From the NCBI GenBank assembly GCA_032622095.1, contig CP136063.1, positions 121,478,723 through 121,542,722 of the forward strand: a stretch of DNA of 64,000 nt. The letters run 5' to 3'. The stretch comes from Siphonodentalium dalli (taxonomy: Eukaryota; Mollusca; Scaphopoda; Gadilida; Siphonodentaliidae). A program made the translations under genes and the position numbers. Shown piece after piece: positions 1 to 11,237 of this stretch. Numbering within the stretch: the stretch's first letter is position 1; every line of letters starts with the position of its first letter. Below the pieces are notes generated by a model. The model was not told the origin of the DNA. It ran no database searches and was given only the letters and a program-made list of their open reading frames with translations.

Positions 1-660
1 ATTTCGCCGAAAGTCATTTTCGACGGAGTGACAGTTCGCCGGAATATTATAATCCCGTAATTAGTCATTAGTGAAGACTGATTGACATAGGTACTATGAA
101 AACAAACTTCGGGCTTCCTTCCTGGCACGGGTGATTATTACCATCATTTGTGTTTTACCGACATTACTGTTACCTGAGGTGTGTTCATATTACAATTCAC
201 CCGAAGCCATTGGTGATCCGTAGTAAGTAGCCTATATGCCTATGTTGTTTTAGCGGTGGTGATCCGTATAGTAACTAGGTTGTTTTAGCGACATTCATAT
301 GGTATATATATCACTGGCTTTACAACATTTACCATATCCATCCAAGATGGATAGAACTACGAATGTTGAGTTGTGTAGGCTATTGCTTGTCATAAAACTG
401 TGTATGCGCACAATAATGCAATAACTTGCGATAAATGTCAGAAATTTTCAATTGTCCCACAATACACCCACATATAAGTAAATTTATTTCGGCGAACAGT
501 CGTCTATTCCGGCGAAAAGTCGTATATCTCGGCGAAATGTCTTAAATTACGGCGAATAGTCCCGACCTTCGGTGAAGTTGTCGTCAGTTTCCGGCGAACT
601 GTCCCAAATCTCGGCGAAGTGTCCGGAAAATTGTTGCGGCGAAATATACTTCCGCAAATC
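1..660. repeat. Degenerate GGCGAA...GTC motif array in two opposed blocks
   Basis: A short motif close to CGGCGAANNGTC recurs about every 20-25 bases from 487 to 660 on the plus strand, each copy differing by a few bases. Positions 1-48 hold the same motif in the opposite orientation. The 430 bases between the blocks are AT-rich with no recognisable gene. The arrangement of opposed subterminal motif blocks around a unique core resembles the two Harbinger-type elements further right, so this may be one DNA transposon cut by the window edge. That is inference; no target duplication can be seen. Confidence 0.45.
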
Positions 661-950
661 GTCACGTCGCAATTAAATCTCGAGACAAGACGCATCACAA
701 TCGGGAACCTGACACACAAGGCATTAAAGGGATTGTTAAACAGCACTGTAAATATAATTGCTCGAATCAACAAACAAACGTGCTATATTTTAATATGATC
801 ATTCAATACACTGTATCCACAGTTTTATAAACTCTTCTATCATTCCGATAGTTTTATCAGAATAGTTTTACTATTATCATTTATATACCCAATATACTGG
901 GGTGCTTCTCACCTAAATGAGGGATTTCCATAACAAGCAATTAGCTACCA

Positions 951-1200
951 CGCTGGACAAAACAAGTGTCCACTTAACCGCGGTGCGGTTTGTGTTTCCA
1001 CCGTGGCCGAACTGCAACAACATCGCGGCCACACCGGCTAACTGCAGTTAATGGTCCGCGGTTTAATTGCCGTTCGGCCCGCGATGTAGGCCTATACTTG
1101 CCGTCTGGCCGCGGTATACTTGCCGTTCGACCGCGGTATACTTGCCGTTCGACCGCGGTATACTTGCCTTTCGATCGCGGTGTACTTGCCGTTTTTAGAA
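951..1200. repeat. 22-bp CCGCGGTATACTTGCCGTT minisatellite with hairpin end
   Basis: From about 1,085 to 1,197 a ~22-bp unit with core CCGCGGTATACTTGCCGTT is repeated four to five times with point changes. At the left edge (955-971) GGACA and TGTCC form a small hairpin. The same minisatellite and the same hairpin sequence, in the other order, occur at 51,860-51,985, so this is a dispersed element. Open frames on both strands here are by-products of a repeat unit with few stop codons. Confidence 0.6.
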
Positions 1201-1550
1201 TGTGTTGGAAAAACACAAAGAGGGCACTATAAATGTGGTTTGATTGAGCCCATTGTTTAGCCAGACGATCTATTCAGTGTGTTGGCGATCTGCTACGTCA
1301 GGCGACAAGGTGTGATAATCTTATAAGTATATAGTCGACGTCCTACCGGTATACTAAATTAAATTACACTAATTTAAACTATAATTATTTGGTTTGAAAT
1401 TACATTGACTACATCCGTCCATGTGGGCCTCCTTTTGGAATTTACTGCCGGCCAGAATTTTCTTCACAATAAAAAATAAAGAGCGTTTGTGCGTGGTAAG
1501 GTATGTTTCGCCCGCGAACATTTTATGAACCTAAGGGGCTTGTTACATGA

Positions 1551-1888
1551 GCCGGGACAACTCGGCTAGCCGAGTCAACTCGGTCTGCCAGGACAACTCG
1601 GTCGCGCTGTTAAATGAGTCGAGACAACTCGGTCAACCGGGACTACTCGGTTGACGTGCACAAAACTAGCTGTCAATCACCGAGTCACGGCGTAATGTGG
1701 GTGGTCATTAGACGTCACTCACATGATGACGCGAACATTCTATTGGCTGATGTCATGAAAGTCACAACGAATCGTGTAACGTTCCATGTCTAGCCGGGAT
1801 GACTCGCTGTTAGCATAGACTAAAAATCCTTCCTTCATCTATGCTGTAACATGGACCAAGTTGTCCCGGCTAACAGAGTTGTCCCGGC
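1551..1888. mobile_element. GCCGGGACAACTC MITE, copy 1
   Basis: A ~338-bp element starts with GCCGGGACAACTCGG and ends with the inverted version GAGTTGTCCCGGC; the motif is repeated several times at each end. The inner part is unique and non-coding. A second copy of nearly the same length lies at 6,276-6,616. Two copies with matching ends in unrelated flanks support a non-autonomous DNA transposon. I could not fix the target duplication, so the superfamily is unknown. Confidence 0.6.
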
Positions 1889-3460
1889 TATCCAATTCAA
1901 TTCAATTAAGTTTATTCTTGTCGTCAATTGTAGACATTACAGAAGAGTTGTATACATAAATACAATATATATGATTTTGGGAGTTAAATAGAGCGGCTAA
2001 TTTATAAGTGTTTGGTCTCTGATAGAAGTCGGGTTTCAGATATTTTATTCTTAGTTTGCTAAGTTCCCTACAATTCAGTACCTTGTGGTATTCATCGCCG
2101 ATTTCGAGATTACAGCGAGAGAGTTCAGATTCTGTCCGAATAATCCGTAGGCCTATTCGTCCAAGCGCCGAGTTCTTTTTGGCAGTTTGTGGTTTCCAGT
2201 GCGGAAAGCTAAATTATTGTGAACTGCTCTATTATCATCAGGGGATATAGGTAATTCTCTCGTTCAAATTTGACTTTATAATCCTGCAAAATGCGAATCT
2301 GCTTGTACAGCGTAAACCGGAACCACCCAGCGCGCGGTGTATTATGGGAATTGGTGAAATCGAGCATTGTTGACCACCATTCTTGAAGGTATGTTCAAAT
2401 CTTTTCAATAGTTACTATAAAGACAAAGTCGCGGGGCATCGTGCCAGTGGACGTTTGATTAAACTTGAATGAGAATATCGCCGAGAAAGTGACATACAAT
2501 CATGTTCACTCAAACAACGGTATACGATGTAGCAAACCATGTTCATTGCTACACAGTCCTCGTGCTGACGTAATTCGCGTGCACCTGGCATTTTGAGAGA
2601 TACAGATGCGCGCAAAAATAACGGCGATTAACAAGTTCCCAATCAGGGATTTTATTCACTTTTTTGTGGCAATGTTCGTAAGATTTCTACTGTAAATGGG
2701 CATATAATAGGTTTACCTCCTCTTAATAATATAAATATATGAATAATATGATATAGGTCATCAACTGACCACATTGGTAATCTTTATTGGCTTGTCAAAG
2801 TTACCCAAGTGTGTCAGTGTATGACCGGCTAAAACTGAGATTTGTACTTAATTTCTACCCATGCCATTTCTGACGGAATTATTAATTGAAGGTCACATTA
2901 ATTTTCGCAGTTGAATTCACACAACATGTCCAGAAAAAAAGTGGTTGGATTAATTTGAATGGACATGTCTTCCAATGCAAATCGCCTGAGTAAACGTTAC
3001 AGTTGCAAATATAGTTGGGTGTGACTTAATTAATAATGCAATATTGGGAACAATACGTATTTATCTGGCTGAAGATACATAATAGAATGTTGGTCTATTT
3101 TTCAATTTAAAAAAAATCAAGTGTAGCCGTATTAAAGAAAACAACATTCATTTACAGCTACTTATAACTAGTAGCCCATGGGCCTATGCACGTGTACACT
3201 TGTCTGTTAAATATGACTGCTTCGCGTATAACCTTTGCACTGGAGATTTGTATCAAAATTTCCTGCGCTCTTTTAGTTTTTACTATCCATCAGGATTCAT
3301 GAAAAAACTACGGAACGCTCTTTATTAAATTGTTAGGAGTAAAGCCGATTTAAAGCCGGGACATAATGAATCTAAACTGTAATATGCAAATAAGTGTTTC
3401 GGAAGATAAAAAAATATGTCATTCTATGGCGATAACTAGATTCGAAAATTGGCAGTATTA
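1889..3460. other. No feature recognised
   Basis: About 1.6 kb of AT-rich sequence with many stop codons in all frames. The open frames near 2,056 and 2,415 are short, lack recognisable domains and have no splice context. I see no gene, tandem array or clear transposon end here. Confidence 0.5.
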
Positions 3461-5171
3461 GAGACCTTTCGCATCCTCACGTTTACGATTACGAATACGG
3501 ATAGCTATTCGTAGTCGTGAGTCTATCCGTATGGCCAAAAAGTCCAAAAAGAGTTTTGACGAACACGTACGGTCATTATTTCGTACCACTTTTACAACTC
3601 AAAGCGTGTGTTTGGTATACAGTCCCTTAATACTTCACTTATCATCTCAAATGCAAAAATGCGATAATCATGACATGTTAATTTTGTCAATAATTCGACC
3701 AGTCACAACGTACGGCCCGGGATTCTCGTGATATATTGTGGCAATACAGGTATAAATGCCAGGTCATATGTGGTGGAAATTCAGTTCGTTGTTAGCATGG
3801 ATGATCAGATAGACGTTATGCTGATGGTGAAGAGGGGTTCCTGAATTTGGACCTCATATCAACCATGACGCTATCGTTCAAGCCCTTTCAAGTCCGCGAT
3901 TTGATTTCAATGCGATTTCGGCTTCACCTCTTTTGGTTTAGGAAATCCGACATAAGGTTGGTGAGCTCGCTGATGTGAATCACTTCTGATTTGTTACTAC
4001 CAAATCGAAACAAAGTCGACACGGTAGAAGCGTTGTGCATCAAGTTGCTTTTTTTGTCAGATATTTGACAAACCGGCAAAATTTCGTTGAACAAAATGTT
4101 AATAAATAACAGGTGTTGGGCAATTTTATGATATAGTTGACTGTGGTTAGCATTAATTTTGAGCAATTACTCGATTCTGATAACAGAAACGGCATTTAAA
4201 CAAAATTGTTGGAATCTGATGATATGGGGACATCTAATCGGATTGAGTACCTTTAAATGCCGCATTTGTGCGTGTTTTTTAAATTAAAAATAAATGCAAA
4301 GAATAGACCTGACAGAGACTGCTGATCTATGGTGATGTCGGTGGGTGTGTCAAATATTCTTGCAGTTACGGTTCAGGAACAGAAATCACTACTTACCAGT
4401 TGAATCGGGATCCAGGGTAGGTTCAGATTACTTAGAAAGAAAGATTACTTTATGTAACTTAGTACTCGGTTATGAATTCCATGTAATTTTAAAATGCGAG
4501 AGATATATATAAAACCACCTTCTACCGAAAACCGAATATTATTAAATTGAATGAACTATTCAATTCGGGAAAGGGGAAGAGAACACAAAATCTTTCACTA
4601 TTCATTACTAGGGTTATGCCATTCTTTAGGCTCTCCTGAGGCATTCTATAACTGCACACGTTAGGACACCACCATGGGTTGTTGAATTAAATAATTGTTG
4701 AATTTCACTATATATTGTGTACTATCTTGCCCATAATAATCACTCAAAACTCCTCATGCATCGCACACTATATACTGTATTTTTGGCGACTGGTTTCGTA
4801 GTGCACTCCTCTTACTGTAAAGTTTTGTGTCGCAGCCAGCGATGGCTATCCGTTGTGAATAGCGATCTTATTTCGCGGGAAGCTCGTGATTCACGACGAC
4901 GAGTACAGTGATTGACAATCTAAACATCATATTGAGGTCGTAGCTCAATACTGCTGTATGGTTTCAAGTTACATGATATACATATACAGTCTCGAACGGA
5001 ACAAAGTGATATATTTCAGAAAATAAATTTCAGGTGCTATTAGAAACCATGAAATCGTAAACGTTATTACGGATAGTAAAATACGAGAACGATTAGAAAG
5101 TACACAAAGGTTGGTGACGTAGTACCCTATCCGTATCTGTAATCGTAAACGTGGGTTTTGCGAAAGGTCTC
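3461..5171. mobile_element. 1.7-kb inverted-repeat DNA transposon, TATTA duplication
   Basis: The left end GAGACCTTTCGC, followed a few bases later by CACGTTTACGATTACG, is mirrored at the right end (5,105-5,171). TATTA stands directly outside both ends (3,456-3,460 and 5,172-5,176), which fits a 5-bp target-site duplication. The interior has no long open frame and no transposase motif, so the element is non-autonomous. A run of 12 G at 5,221 lies just outside. The duplication could be shorter if the terminal bases belong to the repeat, so no superfamily is assigned. Confidence 0.65.
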
Positions 5172-5176
5172 TATTA

Positions 5177-5946
5177 TATACTATTACGACTGTATTAGGT
5201 TCCCCTACTTGCGAAAAGTTGGGGGGGGGGGGGTCCACAATAGGCAACATATATAATATATTTAAGTGAAATATAAAGGATGGATGCACTCACACCTCAT
5301 CGCATATTCTGGTCGTTAGCTAACGAAAACGGAATCCACAAAAGACATGCACTTTGCATGGGCAGAGCTCGATTTAACCAATCAGTGGTAACTCCATTCA
5401 GACTGGGATAGAGGCCGGGTGGGAACAATACCTGAAATACTATGATTGACGTCGGTGTTTGTTTGTTGTCTAACCAATCGCAATGCGACTATTAATGAAA
5501 GAAGTCAGTAGGCCTACACGCATTGCACGGACTTCAATCGGGAGGACAGTGTTGACATTGCAAACAGTGTCAAACTGACATCATTGCTATAATTAACTAG
5601 GTCAACCGTGAACTTTTCCAGTGTCATGGAACTTGTTATACATGTAGCGATAATTGCGCACTCTCGTGTCAAATAGATCTGAGTACATGTCAGGAGGTTT
5701 ATATAGGGTACTTACTCCCTGCATGCCATATACATGATTTGTGCTTGTGAATTAAAACACGTTTTGACTATATAGCTGTGGCAATGAATGCTTGATGAAG
5801 CCATACCAAGATTCGTCAAGGAAAAGTGTTTTAATTGCTGTATTATTTTTATTAAGTTAATAAACACTGTAAACCTAATAAATCAACGAACCCAATAGCA
5901 ATAGACCTATATACTCTAGTATGCGGTGATATTTACGATTTTACCG
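5177..5946. other. No feature recognised
   Basis: Unique-looking AT-rich sequence with a G homopolymer near 5,221-5,232. There is no credible open frame, splice pattern or repeat boundary. Confidence 0.5.
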
Positions 5947-6267
5947 GCCCGACACCCATGAATATATTCCGCAAATTTTCCGGAACGAGGTCCGCATGCA
6001 TTCAAATTCCGATAACGTTGGGGTGAATTCCGCAATTATTTCCACAAATTCCGAAAGAGGAAACTAAAATTCCAATAACGTTGGGGTGAATTCCGAAAAA
6101 AATTCGCAAACGTCGTCTTCTTTTCCGCAAACCTTAGGGCTATTTTCCGAAAGAAGGAACGTAATTACCGAAAAATTTCCGCAAACAGTTTTCCGCAAAG
6201 TGTTCATAACGTCATTTGTTTTCAGAAAATACTTTCGGAATTCCGCAAAGACTTTTGAGACGCTCCC
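5947..6267. repeat. TTCCGCAAA motif array with Harbinger-like right end
   Basis: Variants of TTCCGCAAA and TTCCGAAAG recur along 300 bases, and a ~60-bp block containing ATAACGTTGGGGTGAATTCC is present twice. The right edge reads CTTTTGAGACGCTCCC followed by TTA at 6,268-6,270. That closely resembles the right end of the Harbinger-type element at 7,427-9,951 (GTTTTGACATGCTCCC then TTA). No matching left end is visible, so this may be the surviving end of a related element. Confidence 0.5.
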
Positions 6268-6275
6268 TTACATGA

Positions 6276-6616
6276 GCTGGGACAACTCGGATAATGGGGA
6301 CACCCAGTCTGCTGGGACAACTTGATCACACTGTTATGTGAGCCGAGACAACTTGGTTAACCGGGCATCACTGTTTGATGTTCACGCAACCTGCTATCCA
6401 TCTAGCTGTCAATCACGCATTGCGATGTCAGTCCATAATGTCGGCAGGCCCATAACTGAGTGGCTTGGGTGGTCACCAAATGTCACTCACATGACGCGAG
6501 AATTCTATTGTCAAGTCACAATGAATCATGTTACATTCCAGACTTTCATCCCGGCTATGCGGGATGACTCGCTGATATGTGAGCCGAGTTGTCCCGGCTA
6601 ACCGAGTTCTCCTGGC
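6276..6616. mobile_element. GCCGGGACAACTC MITE, copy 2
   Basis: This copy begins GCTGGGACAACTCGG and ends with GGCTAACCGAGTTCTCCTGGC. It matches the element at 1,551-1,888 in both ends, in length (341 against 338 bp) and in internal landmarks such as GGGATGACTCGCTG. It begins just right of the TTA that closes the preceding motif array. It is non-coding: frames here are shadows of the repeat. Confidence 0.6.
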
Positions 6617-7423
6617 AAAGGCTGGGTGTTTGCTAAATACCCAACCAATAACTAAAATGTGTGGTCTATTGGCTTATACCAGCTTAAAGACAAGATTCTG
6701 AGCTTTATTCTCGTGTAAATCTATATAACCTTTGCGTACCTTTGCACAAAAAAAAATTGATTTAATGAACTCCGAAGTTTGTATATTCTTGAACAAAACT
6801 TTATGACATGTGTTTACATCCGACATTCTTGAACAAAACCTGAATGACATGTGTTTACATCAGACAAACGCTACGGCGAATTATGTAAATTAGCAGGAAT
6901 TTCTTCAATTTCTGGGAGTTATAAATATCCCAAGAATACGTCGCTAAAGTTTCTACCCTCAAATATAGATTTTAGGTCACATATGAGGAGATATGACTTA
7001 TTGCCAAATGAGAGGTCGTGAGAAGCAAGATGGCGGTGGCCGTAATTGCAGAAATTTGATAAAATGGAGACTGTATCTGGTTTTCAATCGGCTAAAACTT
7101 TGTTGTGACAAACCTAATCTCAATAATTTTTGGATAGCTAAAACAGTTGTAATATGAATTTTATGAAACACTCAATTGTTTTTATTACCATTGAGTATTT
7201 AACGAAATATAAAAAATAAAGTGTAGCACTGCAAGGACGGTATAGAACAATATTACGTCATAAAACCGGCCAGTCGGGTATATATGAAATTATGTTCTGG
7301 CCCAAAATACCAGCCAGTTGGGTTGAAAGGGTTAACACCTGGAATGGTTTCTAAGCTCAGTGTGGAACCATTTACCTGAAGGGGGATTCAGGTTTTGGCT
7401 CCCGCTCAATGGTGACCCTCTAG
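6617..7423. other. No gene recognised
   Basis: AT-rich sequence. A block near 6,780-6,870 contains ACATGTGTTTACATC twice (about 55 bp apart), a small local duplication. Nothing coding is recognisable. Confidence 0.5.
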
Positions 7424-7426
7424 TTA

Positions 7427-9951
7427 GGGAGCATGTCAAAACCTCTTTCGTCATTATCGCACGCTGTAACGTTGTACGTTTTCGTCATTTTCGCTGTCTT
7501 GGTTCGATGTTTTCGCAATTATCGCAGTTTTGTTTCGCAGTTTTGCTCAAATGTTCGCTGTTCTGTTTCGACATATTTTCGCAGTGTTTGTTTTCGTCAA
7601 GATCGCAGCATTATATCCGTCAATATTGCTGTTGTGTCGATATGATTGGCAGGATAGTTTGTGTTCAATAAATACTCCATAGTCGCAGTTTTATACTGAT
7701 GTGTCGCGAACGGGAAGATGTCGATGTCCATGCTGAAATTTCTCAGATCGGAATGACAGTTTGTGTTCAATAAATACCCCATAGTCGCAGTTTTATACTG
7801 ATGTGTCGCGAACGGGAAGATGTCAGTGTCCATGCTGAAATTTCTCAGATCGGAGTTTTTATCAAAGAATTCCATTGATTTAATCAGAGTATTCTCCGAT
7901 ATGAAAACATTTCCGATTTGATCGGAGTTTATAAATGTAGGCCTATTAGTAAATTTCTCCGATCTACTGAAATCTCCGATTTGGTTAATATCGGACAATT
8001 CAAACTTCGTTTAATAATAAACTATTATTAATAGAAGATTATTTAAAGTCCCAAATAAATTATTCCCAGACCCAATTTATATAATAGTCATAATAGGATA
8101 GGCCAACACAATCATTTCCTACGTTTTGATGTCACACGGTGCCCGCAAATCCGTGGGTTTATAGCAGTGATATTGCATCACTGGTTTACAGTAAATATTA
8201 CAGTACAGGTTGAAGTCCCCCTAAATCTCGAGCAATAATTGCTACACCGTCGCATTAATACTGCAGAGTGGTACTGTAAACAATGCAAATTTTGATTTCG
8301 AAAATCGTTTTTGTGTGTGATTATGTAACTTGTCTTCACTTTGGGTAAACCGTCACCATGTAATTGTGCGAACTATTATGAATAAAAGAATACAGCCGAG
8401 GACGACAATAAATTATTCCACAACCCCGATTTATAGTATACTTTCTGTATGCCACGTAGAGTTAATTTCTACAGTTTCAATCTGTCTTTCTAGACCTGAC
8501 ACATATTTTAATGTGGACGCAAATCAGGGTGTTTACGGCATCGTCGGACAGTCGTAAACAATGCTTTAATTTTCGCAATATAAGTATGAAATCATTGTTA
8601 GATATCGGAAGCGCAGCGTCATCATGATTAATTCGTTGGCGACTTTTATACTTTTATTTCAAATCTACACATTTTATTCAATATATATCAGCGATCAGAT
8701 GCGACAAAGTTAAGTTAATAAAAAACATATCATATAATAGTTTGGAATTTCCACGAATTGCACAATCATGTTATGTTGTGCTATTTTTAGCACTAATTTC
8801 CCAGGCCAATCCTAGTTTCGTTTGTGGGTAGCATTGACTGACAGAGGAGTTGAGTGTTATGTTTTTCTCGATTCTTTATTGAATGAATAATAAAAATATG
8901 GATAACATACCATTATAAAACAATGAACTTAGGTGGTATGGCTCTATATATGTCTGGCTTTGATACAATGTGATGAGGGCTTGTTCTATATCGGGCCTAT
9001 TGCTTCAAATGCTGGATCATGTGGATGGACGGTTGTCGCTCCCGTTGTGGTTGGGTGCAGCTGGTTTCAAATTTCTGTGTGATTTCATCTTTTTTCTGTT
9101 AGATGTGTGATACCTGGGGTTGTGAAAACCCTAACTTCTTCGTACTGTCGACCTGTGTAAACTGCTGGTCTAATATTTTCCCAACTGCGTATATGTCCGC
9201 TACCAATAGATCTATTTGATTTCATCACTGTTTCTAGCCATGATCGAACTGATATTATGACATCAAGTCGCTTCATTTCGGAATTTTATATATCAGATGT
9301 GTTGTTTTTGTCCAACGAGTTAAACCATTGTTCACTAATTGAGAAGACATCACGACAACAACAAAACTGTCGCACAGTTCACGCATAGTTGTGAGGGACC
9401 GTAAATATACGTCATTATATGTCAGTAGACCTATATGTTTGTATAGCCTTTTGCTAAATGTCACCCCTTCACACATTTGGAATGGGTTGACTATTGTTTA
9501 ATTAGGCCTTGTGCGAACTCATAGCTATCAAAACAGTCGAACTGTCAAGTCATTGTACTTGTGTGTTAACCGCATAGAGTTGTTTGTATGGCCTTTGGCT
9601 GACAGCCAATAAAAATTCAGCTGGCATCTGATTACGCAGAAGGCAAAAATAAATGCGCGGATTTATGAAGTGCGACAACATCGTATGGATGTTTTAACTT
9701 TTCATCGTTTGCGAATATCGATCAATGTTTCGACGTCGCGACTTTCGTGTTGTGTAAAGTTTCGACATTTTACGGAAATTTTGGTCTGTTGTTGTTTCGA
9801 CGTTATCACACTTTTATGGCCAGTCGCTTTCGACGTTATCGCATTATTTTTCGTCATTTCCGACATATCGTTTTTGCACATTTACATCAAAACTTTTTCG
9901 ACATTATCGACAATATTTTCGCATATGCGAAAGAGGTTTTGACATGCTCCC
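7427..9951. mobile_element. PIF/Harbinger-type non-autonomous element A
   Basis: The left end GGGAGCATGTCAAAACC is mirrored at 9,935-9,951, and TTA stands outside both ends (7,424-7,426 and 9,952-9,954). A 3-bp TWA duplication is the hallmark of the PIF/Harbinger superfamily. Inside each end is an array of degenerate short motifs: TTTCGCAGTTTTGC-like on the left (7,440-7,640) and CGACGTTATCGC-like on the right (9,715-9,945). Between them lies ~2 kb of non-coding sequence shared, inverted, with element B at 11,238-13,826. No transposase or Myb-like protein is encoded, so movement would depend on another copy. Confidence 0.75.
7656..7857. repeat. 102-bp tandem duplication inside element A
   Basis: The segment beginning AGTTTGTGTTCAATAAATAC at 7,656 is repeated at 7,758 with only a few differences. 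Element B carries a single unit at the matching place (around 13,590-13,680), so the duplication arose in this copy. The 133-codon minus-strand frame across it contains the same peptide twice and is not a gene. Confidence 0.75.
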
Positions 9952-9964
9952 TTATGTCTCTGTT

Positions 9965-10080
9965 TAGAACTACTTTTTTAAAGTGATTTTGAGAAGTATT
10001 GACTGTCATAGGCTTCAGAGTCCCAGTATTCTTAGTATTTACTGTCAGGTGAGCGACTCCATAGTCATTGACTGTCTTGT
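9965..10080 (+). repeat. CAGTC-rich dispersed repeat, copy 1
   Basis: About 115 bases with landmarks AGTGATTTTGAGAAGTA, TTGACTGTC, CAGAGTCCCAG, GTCAGGTGAGCGACTCC and CAGTC/GACTG palindromes. The same ordered landmarks occur at 16,461, 31,700 and 34,452, always on this strand. No end structure or target duplication is visible. It could be a SINE core or an old MITE fragment; I cannot decide. Confidence 0.6.
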
Positions 10081-10954
10081 TCAATTTATCACAGTTTTTA
10101 AGGGATGTAGGAAAAGTGACTATTATTTTTAGAAATATATACTGACTTTTATAATAGTAACATACATCAACATTGTTACACAGATTATTTGCTGTGATCT
10201 GTGTTGGGAGAATATTTTGGGTATTAATATCGGGGCTCAGTACCACCTATCAATCCAAAATTTATATCTTTTGATGAAATTGATGTGTTTCTAGCTCGAG
10301 AACGTTGTGTTGAAAATACTTATGTAGGATCCTTTGACTGTCTAAGAAATAGTTTAGAAGCTTTGTTCCAGTTGATGAATGTGAATTATATATTTACTGC
10401 AGCAATTTAATAATATACAGATTTCTGGATAAAAAAATTTAAAAATATTTTTCAGTGAAATGATAGATATATTGTGTTACTTCCAAACTCATATATATTC
10501 TTTATATATTTTCAGTCAGAGAAACGGAAGTCTCGTGCCAAAGAAGGTTAGAATATTTATAGTGTGCCATCAATTAGCAGAAGAGGATAAACTCTTAAAG
10601 GAAATGTCCCATGTCTTCTGACATTCTCAATCTTGCATGGTCTCGGGAATATATTCTCTGTGGCTATGCACCAATCACATACATGAGTCTGTTTGAGCAT
10701 GTTAACATAAGGGCACTGTTTCAGCTTGTTAACATATGGGCAATTGCTGATGTGTTCACTTTAATAGGAAGTCGATCTCAGGTAACAGCATATTTATGGA
10801 TAAAGTCTTATTACCAGTAGACGGTACTATCGCTGTGTGTGTGGCCTCTTTGGAAAGCTCCATTGAGATGTTATCTGACAGACATGTGTAACAACTGCAT
10901 AGAACTCATGTAGGTGTGTGTCATTAAAATCAAAAGAAAACAAAATGCTGTTCC
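10081..10954. other. No gene recognised between the Harbinger-type elements
   Basis: AT-rich unique sequence. A 31-base segment at 10,516-10,546 has AG before it and GT after it and a pyrimidine-poor lead. It could be an exon of an unseen gene, but nothing supports this beyond the dinucleotides. Confidence 0.4.
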
Positions 10955-11237
10955 CAAACCTGAATTTAGTGTGTCTGACTTTTTAGTAATGCTACCCTGC
11001 ACATCAAGCTAGCATCACAAATACACCCTCTGGGGACCTATTTCTGCTTCGGCCTCATCTTCTTGGAGTCTCAAAATGACATTTTTTAGTTCCTTTTATC
11101 CCTTCTGTTCAATGTCTATATCCCATAATTTGCAGAAGATAAAATGCGTAATCGAGGTGCCCAATGGGTGCACATCACCAACTTCAACTGAAGAACTTCA
11201 CTCTGTTCCTAGGTCTCCCAAAGCAGTTGAGGCCTAA
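10955..11237 (+). repeat. Left part of a 424-bp-type repeat split by element B
   Basis: Landmarks ACCCTCTGGGGACC, GGCCTCATCTTCT, GCAGAAGATAAAAT, GGTGCCCAATGGGTG and AAGCAGTTGAGG appear in the same order as in the tandem array at 29,674-30,840. The unit continues on the other side of element B at 13,827-13,950 with AGCAGAATGAGGTCCCCAG. This is therefore one repeat unit opened by a transposon insertion at a TAA. Confidence 0.75.

Noticed and set aside
7597-7998. 133-codon minus-strand open frame
   Set aside because: It repeats the same peptide because it spans the 102-bp tandem duplication in a non-coding transposon; no domain or splice context.
10516-10546. Possible 31-nt exon with AG before and GT after
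   Set aside because: Weak polypyrimidine tract, GTTAGA donor, no similarity recognised and no gene around it; chance is high in AT-rich DNA.
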